Assembly (NCBI GenBank): GCA_037974665.1
Contig: CM075778.1
Location: forward strand, 25,672,001 to 25,736,000
Reading direction: 5' to 3'
Length of the DNA stretch: 64,000 nt
Source: Ehretia macrophylla
Taxonomy: Eukaryota > Streptophyta > Magnoliopsida > Boraginales > Ehretiaceae
The notes under the pieces were generated by a model. It saw only the letters and a program-made list of their open reading frames with translations. It did no database searches and had not been told where the DNA came from. A program made the translations under genes and the position numbers. Position 1 is the stretch's first letter; every line of letters starts with the position of its first letter. This document shows positions 58,261-64,000 of this stretch, one piece after another.

Positions 58261-61200
58261 ATGAGTAACTGCACAATACCAAATTGGAATCTAAGGCTCC
58301 AAAGACAAGAACAAGAAGAAGCAGAAGAGGGGATCAATAGATCCTCTCACGTGCACAGCCAGCAAAATCCTAGTTTTGTTGTCCCTATGTATGCTCTTAT
58401 CTTTCTAAACTTCTTGCTTTTTCTCTCCTTTTTTTACCTTTTCTCAAGCATAATGTGAAGATCATCTCCCTCTTTCTTTTCGAGTTAACCACATTCTGTA
58501 TGAAGAGAAAATCCCGACTGAATCAGCGGATGAGTTGTAGTTAAAGGTGAAACTTCATTCGTCCAATTTCTCAAAGATGATTATGATCAAATAATTAATT
58601 AACCACCCATCTTTTTACAAAAATCATACATTATATCCATAAAGGAAGAAAAATCTTCATCCAAGATGTTGTAATAATCTCTTAATTTCTTTGACAACAT
58701 CTAAATTACTTTGAACTAGTATCTTCCTTATTATGCTGTTTTGGTAATTATTTACCAACTACACATACTCATTTCATTTGGTTTCAACATTATCATGCTC
58801 AAGGCCGGCGAATTTACTATTCTGGTTATGGGGCTGTAATTTCCATTAACTCTATAAAATACTTCAAAATATGTATGTAATTTAGCCTTTAAACCCATTT
58901 TGCACTCACTTAGTTTCACATCCCTAATAATCTTAACTTATAAATCTTTTTGTCTCCCACTTATAAAATAGCACTTGTTTTATCATTTCAAAAGTGAATC
59001 ACTTTTCTAAAAGCTTTCATAAAATGAAGTACAAATAGATTAGTTTACTACTACTAGAACTTTAATTTGCAGTGTTAAAAATATACAATCATCTTATGTA
59101 GATAAATTACGACTTTCAATATTAATATACAAGATCTTGAAACACTTCAATTTACACCAATTGAATTAAGAACAAAATTTCATGATTCTTAATATAAGAT
59201 ATTGAATCCTACTTAGTATATGAGATATTAAATTACTTCATCTAATATTAATTGAATTTAAGATGAAATTTCCTAATTCTTAACACGAATTATTTTGTCT
59301 TCCTTCGTGTATGAATTCATTCTTACATATTTGAAATGAATTTCAGGTCAAAATATGAAGAAAAAGAGCTAACATGGGAAAAAGGACTGCCAGACATGCA
59401 TGGCCTTGGTGGAATAATTAGGTTCCCCACTGCAACAACAAAGCCAACATGGGACGACAAGGCTAGCGACACACTAGAATCAATCGTCCACCAAGCCGCA
59501 ACATCTCACAAACAAAGCTCGAATTTAGTGCAACTCGACCACCAAAACGAGAAACCAAATGGAAGCTCGATGCAGTTAGCCACCGGAAAATTGGGCGAGA
59601 GCACGACGGGCCACAAGCAAATGGCGGCTGCTGATCATCATCATGCAGCAGATCATTTGTTGTTGAAAAAGAGGGTGAGGTCAGAACATTCCGATCAATG
59701 TGGAAGATATTTCTCCACTCAGGATCGTGCTGAACGAAGCGCATACGCTAGTGCTAGCGCAACGTTTTGTAGAGATCATGACGACACGACTAAGATGACT
59801 AATTGGCCATCCTCTGAATCCCTTCGCAGCGTCAAGACCAAGACCACAGATGATGATTCTGCTTCTCATGGTGGCTCGGTAAATACAAGTTTTTACCTAG
59901 CTTGATGGGTTATGTCTCTCGATAATTTTACTCAATTGATCATAAATCTGATGCATGTCTATATTTGCATGTTTCACAAGATTTGGATTCCTATAATGTT
60001 ACAAGGATTAGAATACTCACTTAACTAATACTTTATTTTAACATTAGAATTGCATTCTAACTAAACATTAATTTCATAAATATAGAAAACAGGAGCAAAA
60101 GTGTTTTTGTTGGGTGAAATTAGATATTTTGATTTAATGGCTTTGAGTTATTGTAGCCATTAATTAGACCAAAGGTTAGGTTAGAATCCTAGCCCATCAT
60201 TTAATTTTGAAAGTACAAAAAATGGGAGGGGTAGTGCTTTTGATCGGCAATATTAGATATTTTGATTTATTGGGTAGAAGTTATTGCAGTTATTAGATCA
60301 AATTAATGTTAGTTATTCGGTTAAAGGAATTACTAAGATACAATGTTAGAATAAAAATGATTACTAAGATATAATGTTAGAATATTAGAATATTTATGTA
60401 AAATAAGTTAGGAGAGATCCTCATCAATGTGATGAAAAATACCAATAATAATACAGTTATAGTGGAACAATATTGTCCACACACGCACATGACCGCCCAC
60501 ACACACATATATAGTTAGGGAGCTTAATTAGTAAGTAATTATGCAATTGTAAGCCTTTTCCCTTAATTGAAATCAACGAGACCTAATGTCATATATATGT
60601 GCTCTTTTTTATTTTTATTTTCTTCATATATATGTTCTCGGTTTGCTATATATCTTGGGCAAAACACAAAACCAATTATTATTATTATTTTTTTACATAC
60701 AAAACCAATTATTGGAACTTCGTATAATCATACTTATGACACGTGCATCATCCTTGGAAGTTGTACGTGGACGTTTTGCGTACTATGGCTTGAACTTGGT
60801 TAAATATTTTAATCATATATGTGATGGACCCACTTTTGGCAATATATTAGTTGTATATGTAAAGTATTTTGTTTCTGTATAAATTTGTCTTTGATGTAAT
60901 TTGTCCGTGATCTACCGACATTATTTCATTATTAATGTGGTTAAAGAGGTTAATAGTGATGAAGTAAAATATACAATCATTTGATTTTCATATTCAATAA
61001 TTTAAATTATTTTATTATAATTATTTTGTTAGTTCATTATTACTAATCTTTCTTAATAACGTTATGAATATATCCAAATTCCTTTATCAATTGGGGTATG
61101 AATTTAATGTGAATTTGAAACATACCATTCATCACGATACTATAGTTTACTAGATGCACTGAAGCACAACTAATTTAATGGGAATCTGAAACATTCCATT

Positions 61201-63711
61201 ATTAATGTTGTTAGAGAAAGTAATAGTAGTGAAGTTATAATGAAGTCATTTGATCTTTACATTTAATAATTTGAATTATTTTATCATAATTGTATTGTTA
61301 TTTTACCGCTATTAATTTTTCTAATAACGTTATAGATCTAAATTCCTTCGTCGATTGTGGTATGAATTTAATGGGAATTTGAAACATACCATTCTTCATA
61401 AATTTGAAACATACCATTCATCATGATACTATAGTTTACTAGATGCTATGAGGCACAACTAATTTATTTATTTATCTTGTCCAGTAGAGTGAAAATATGG
61501 TACGAGAGTAATAATATTACTCTAGTTTCATTCTAATAAGACTTTAATTGATGACAATTTTTGAGTCACTTTTTCTTGTAAATAATTAATTATTCAAGTC
61601 ACACTTGCAATCTTGGTGCTTGAAGACATGAAAATGTTAATTAAGAAAAAATATCGAAGAAAGGAAAAATCTTGATCTTTTTCTTATTGAAGGGAAAGAA
61701 TATCTCGATTGTAAATGAAAAACATCATATTTATATAGTTTTTTTCCCCTAATATATATATATTTCCTTAAAGATATGTAGGGTCATTTGTCTGTTTGGC
61801 TAGTTAAGCATGAACTAATTCTTAGATCTTTGGGTTTTGATTACCAAAGAATAGAGACTTTACAAATAAAGCTCGATGATTGAGATTTCATTGCTGTCAA
61901 AATTTAATTTTAATCTCAAAATTTATGGAATAACTGTTTCCATCACTACAATATCAAAAAAAAAAAAAAAAAAAAACATGGACTACTAGAATATTGTACT
62001 TAAACTTTTCTTAATTTATTTTCCCCTAGTTATTTTAAATATTAGAATAATCTCCAAGTAACTTTCTCACTGTGATCACCTTTACCAGGAAAATAGAAAT
62101 GAAGAAAATCAAACCAAAGGAGAAACTGTTCGCTCAGTGTTAACAAGAAATGGTCGTGCTGCTGCCATCCACAATCAATCAGAGCGGGTACTATATGATT
62201 ATTGCTTTACAATCAACAAGTTGTCAAAAAATTGCCTAGGATTACGACAAGCATATAATCCGTTTATGTTAGAGAATACAATTGTCACATATTGTCAAAT
62301 CTACATGAGTTTTAAAATTACCATATAAGATCATGAGCTAAACTACAACGTCAATTGGTTTTAGGATAAAACTCATATTTCTTTGCAGGTGCCCATTCAC
62401 GTCAACTGGATATTCTTATTAGAACATACTTTTATATGTTTATTCTTTCAAACTAGAACTTTATTTTCGCAATTGACTTTTTATTAGGAAAATTTAACAT
62501 TCTTTTTATTAATTTTAGTAAGAACTTCCAATGGAGTGAAAGAGTAGGATTGAAAATGTTACGAAGTACATAAATGTTTGAAAAAGTAAAAAATAAAATC
62601 ATAAAAAACAGCCTTAGAAAAGTTAAATTTGACCGAAAAGCCAAATTAGGATTCTAATTTTGAGACCAACGGAGTAATACTTTGTGTATCGTACTTAATT
62701 TTTGCATTTCTTTAATGTAATGCGTAACAATTTTGATATCATGTGAAGAATTAATTTAATTAATATCTCGTATGATTTTTTTCCAGAGACGTAGGGATAG
62801 GATTAACCAGAAGATGAAAGCTTTACAAAAGTTGGTGCCTAATGCTAGTAAGGTAAGTGACCTGTCAATGATTATATTTCACATTTTTTCATAAGTTGAT
62901 TTTTTTTTCTAGAAATTGTAAGGAATATAGTTCTAGCCTAAAATTAAGAAAGAATCATAGTGATTTTTATGTGTAAATTTGCAGACTGATAAAGCATCAA
63001 TGCTTGATGAGGTAATCGAGTATTTAAAAAAGCTTCAAGCACAAGTCCAAATGATGAATGTAAGAAGCATGTCCCAAATGATGATGCCTCTAGGAATGCA
63101 TCAACAGCTTCAAATGTCCCTCTTCGCACGAATGGGCATGGGCGTTGGACTAGGAATGGGAATGGGGATGTTCGACATGAATAACATTGCACGAAGTGCA
63201 ACTCATCAACCTTTCCCTTCCCTCGTCCATCCGGGCGCCGCCATGACCGGGGCCGCGCCAACGTTTCTGCCGCCACCCTTCATCATGCCACCCGCAGTTC
63301 CAGCTCGTCCTCCATTGCAATCAAATATTGGTGCCACCACCAACAATTCAGTACCTTATAATGATCCATATAGCGCATTTCTTGCACATGTTAGTACAAT
63401 TTCCTATTTCTCTTTGTTATATTTGGATTCTTTTCTTTTAGAAAAACTTTTAACAACATTACAAACGAATTGACTTGTGTAGGATGGGACCCACTCCATA
63501 TTGGATAGACGGATGTCGTTTTTAAAAGTTTCCCTTTTCTTTAAATACAATGTTTTAGTTCTGTGATGCTAACTCATTGTCAATATATTTCCAGCAATCA
63601 ATGAACATAGAGTTGTACAACAAGATGGCAGAAATATTTCGGCAGCAAGCAAATCAATCCCAGCAGACATCAGGCAGCTCACCGCAGGAGAATCTTGCCC
63701 AAAAAGGATGA
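58261..63711 (+). CDS. UNE10: bHLH transcription factor of the PIF group, UNE10/PIF8-like
   Basis: Nuclear DNA-binding regulator of light responses. Six coding exons with GT-AG introns and consistent phase: 58261-58388, 59347-59878, 62089-62187, 62787-62852, 62985-63389, 63595-63711; 448 residues, within the family's usual range. Residues 44-62 ([19 protein letters not shown]) are the phytochrome-B-binding APB motif; E50, L51 and G56 are kept but residue 57 is Leu where the family has Gln. TLESIVHQA follows near 75. The bHLH domain spans about 243-292; its basic region keeps the E-box readers H248, E252 and R256. Exon 4 has the 66-base length usual for PIF bHLH exons. A Met/Gly-rich stretch follows (about 315-335), then DPYSAFLAH (about 402-410) and a MAEIFRQQ end. 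UNE10/PIF8 and PIF7 are the closest relatives I recognise; between them, UNE10 fits best by the [10 protein letters not shown] and [17 protein letters not shown] blocks. Confidence 0.92.
58348..58353 (+). promoter_or_regulatory. G-box CACGTG in exon 1
   Basis: CACGTG, the preferred binding site of PIF-type bHLH proteins, within the coding part of exon 1. Another lies in intron 2 (60740-60745) and one in the upstream region (56618-56623). Feedback control is possible but not shown. Confidence 0.4.
59110..59290 (+). repeat. TRIM-LTR relic in intron 1 of the bHLH gene
   Basis: Two diverged half-units in tandem (about 59120-59180 and 59195-59285), each with the order ATAAGAT...TTGAAT...CTTCAT...ATTAATTGAATTTAAGATGAAATTTC...TTCTTAA, matching the TRIM LTR at 4098-4218 in reverse. 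They end about 60 bases before exon 2. Confidence 0.5.
59879..62088 (+). other. Intron 2 of the bHLH gene
   Basis: 2210 bp, donor GTAAAT, acceptor TTTACCAG. It contains two diverged copies of a block of about 190 bp that begins near a TTATTAATGTGGTTA word (about 60930 and 61200) and includes ATTCATCACGATACTATAGTTTACTAGATG (about 61125 and 61415). Short open frames at 60567-60882 lie within the intron and have no coding support. Confidence 0.75.
60930..61460. repeat. Diverged tandem repeat in intron 2
   Basis: The segment about 60928-61160 recurs as about 61196-61460. Shared blocks include TGGTATGAATTTAATG, GGGAATTTGAAACATACCATTC and ACTATAGTTTACTAGATG. The period is roughly 270 bp. No transposon ends are seen at its edges. 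Confidence 0.7.
62322..62388 (+). repeat. TRIM-LTR relic in intron 3 of the bHLH gene
   Basis: CATATAAGATCATGAGCTA followed by ACGTCAATTGGTTTTAGGATAAAACTCATATTTC matches the 57117-57520 relics and the TRIM LTR in reverse. It ends in TTTCTTTGCAG, which could act as a cryptic splice acceptor in the sense direction. Confidence 0.6.
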
Positions 63712-64000
63712 TAACAACGTGTTTTTCTTTTTCTTTTTTCCCCTCATTTCAATGAAAAAGTAGATCTATGAGAAGAAACATTATATTTGAAGATCATGAT
63801 GAACTCTTCTCCAAATTAATTTAGTAAGAAGTGAAAATACTTTTGTACCATGTTAAGCTATGGAAAAGGAAGAAACAAACATGGTATTATCCTACTACTG
63901 AATGCTTCTTGGCAATTAAAGAAAAGACTAGTTCTATCCTTTTCTTTTTCTTTCTTCATGTTTTTACTGTTCCTGCAGGGAAGAACGATGGAAAAATGCT
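63712..64000 (+). other. 3' untranslated region and end of window
   Basis: Pyrimidine-rich sequence after the stop codon, with AATTAAAGAAAAG near 63915 as a weak poly-A signal candidate. A CTGCAG preceded by pyrimidines at about 63974-63979 could be an acceptor of an untranslated intron. No coding region follows inside the window. Confidence 0.45.

Noticed and set aside
60567..60882. Two overlapping open frames in intron 2 of the bHLH gene
   Set aside because: Composition is Ile/Tyr/Phe-rich from AT-rich DNA; exon phases join cleanly without them.

Overview
The window is flowering-plant nuclear DNA, probably from a eudicot. The evidence is spliced genes with GT-AG introns, AT-rich intergenic sequence, and plant-specific transposon families (Ty3/gypsy Tekay-like chromovirus, Ty3/gypsy Tat lineage, Ty1/copia, CACTA/En-Spm, TRIM, MITEs). 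I see no bacterial-style operons, rRNA or tRNA genes, or CRISPR arrays. I cannot name the species.

About three quarters of the window (364-47585) is one nested transposon stack. Its base is an old Tekay-like chromovirus on the minus strand, bounded by 5-bp target duplications CTATT (359-363 and 47586-47590). Its left LTR is whole (364-2419). Its right LTR is cut into three pieces by a CACTA transposon (13956-37162, duplication AAA) and a Tat-lineage retrotransposon (37698-47503, duplication GTCTC). The CACTA element holds a Ty1/copia element (15692-29993, ATGTC). One LTR of that copia element holds a solo LTR (23576-28704, TATAT), which itself holds another solo LTR (25343-27764, GCAGT). The base element's interior also carries a third solo LTR (9282-11764, CTCTA), a copia-type LTR (about 6806-8661), a TRIM (3702-4218) and a MITE with a 102-bp tandem duplication at its edge. 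At its deepest the stack has five levels. All coding regions in it are broken to some degree. The Tat element is the freshest and also carries a long antisense accessory gene (38603-40920).

From 47591 to 58140 the DNA is AT-rich intergenic sequence. It holds an unrecognised broken coding remnant (about 48995-49330, minus), an F-box-type pseudogene (about 51680-52390, plus), a Mutator-like inverted-repeat insertion inside a small MITE (about 53277-55198), a probable copia solo LTR (55394-56271) and eroded TRIM copies (57117-57520).

The one gene that looks intact is at 58261-63711 on the plus strand. It has six coding exons and encodes a 448-residue bHLH transcription factor of the phytochrome-interacting-factor group, closest to UNE10/PIF8 and PIF7. 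Its bHLH domain is complete, but its phytochrome-B-binding motif has Leu where Gln is the family norm. Its introns contain relics of the same TRIM family found in the nested stack.
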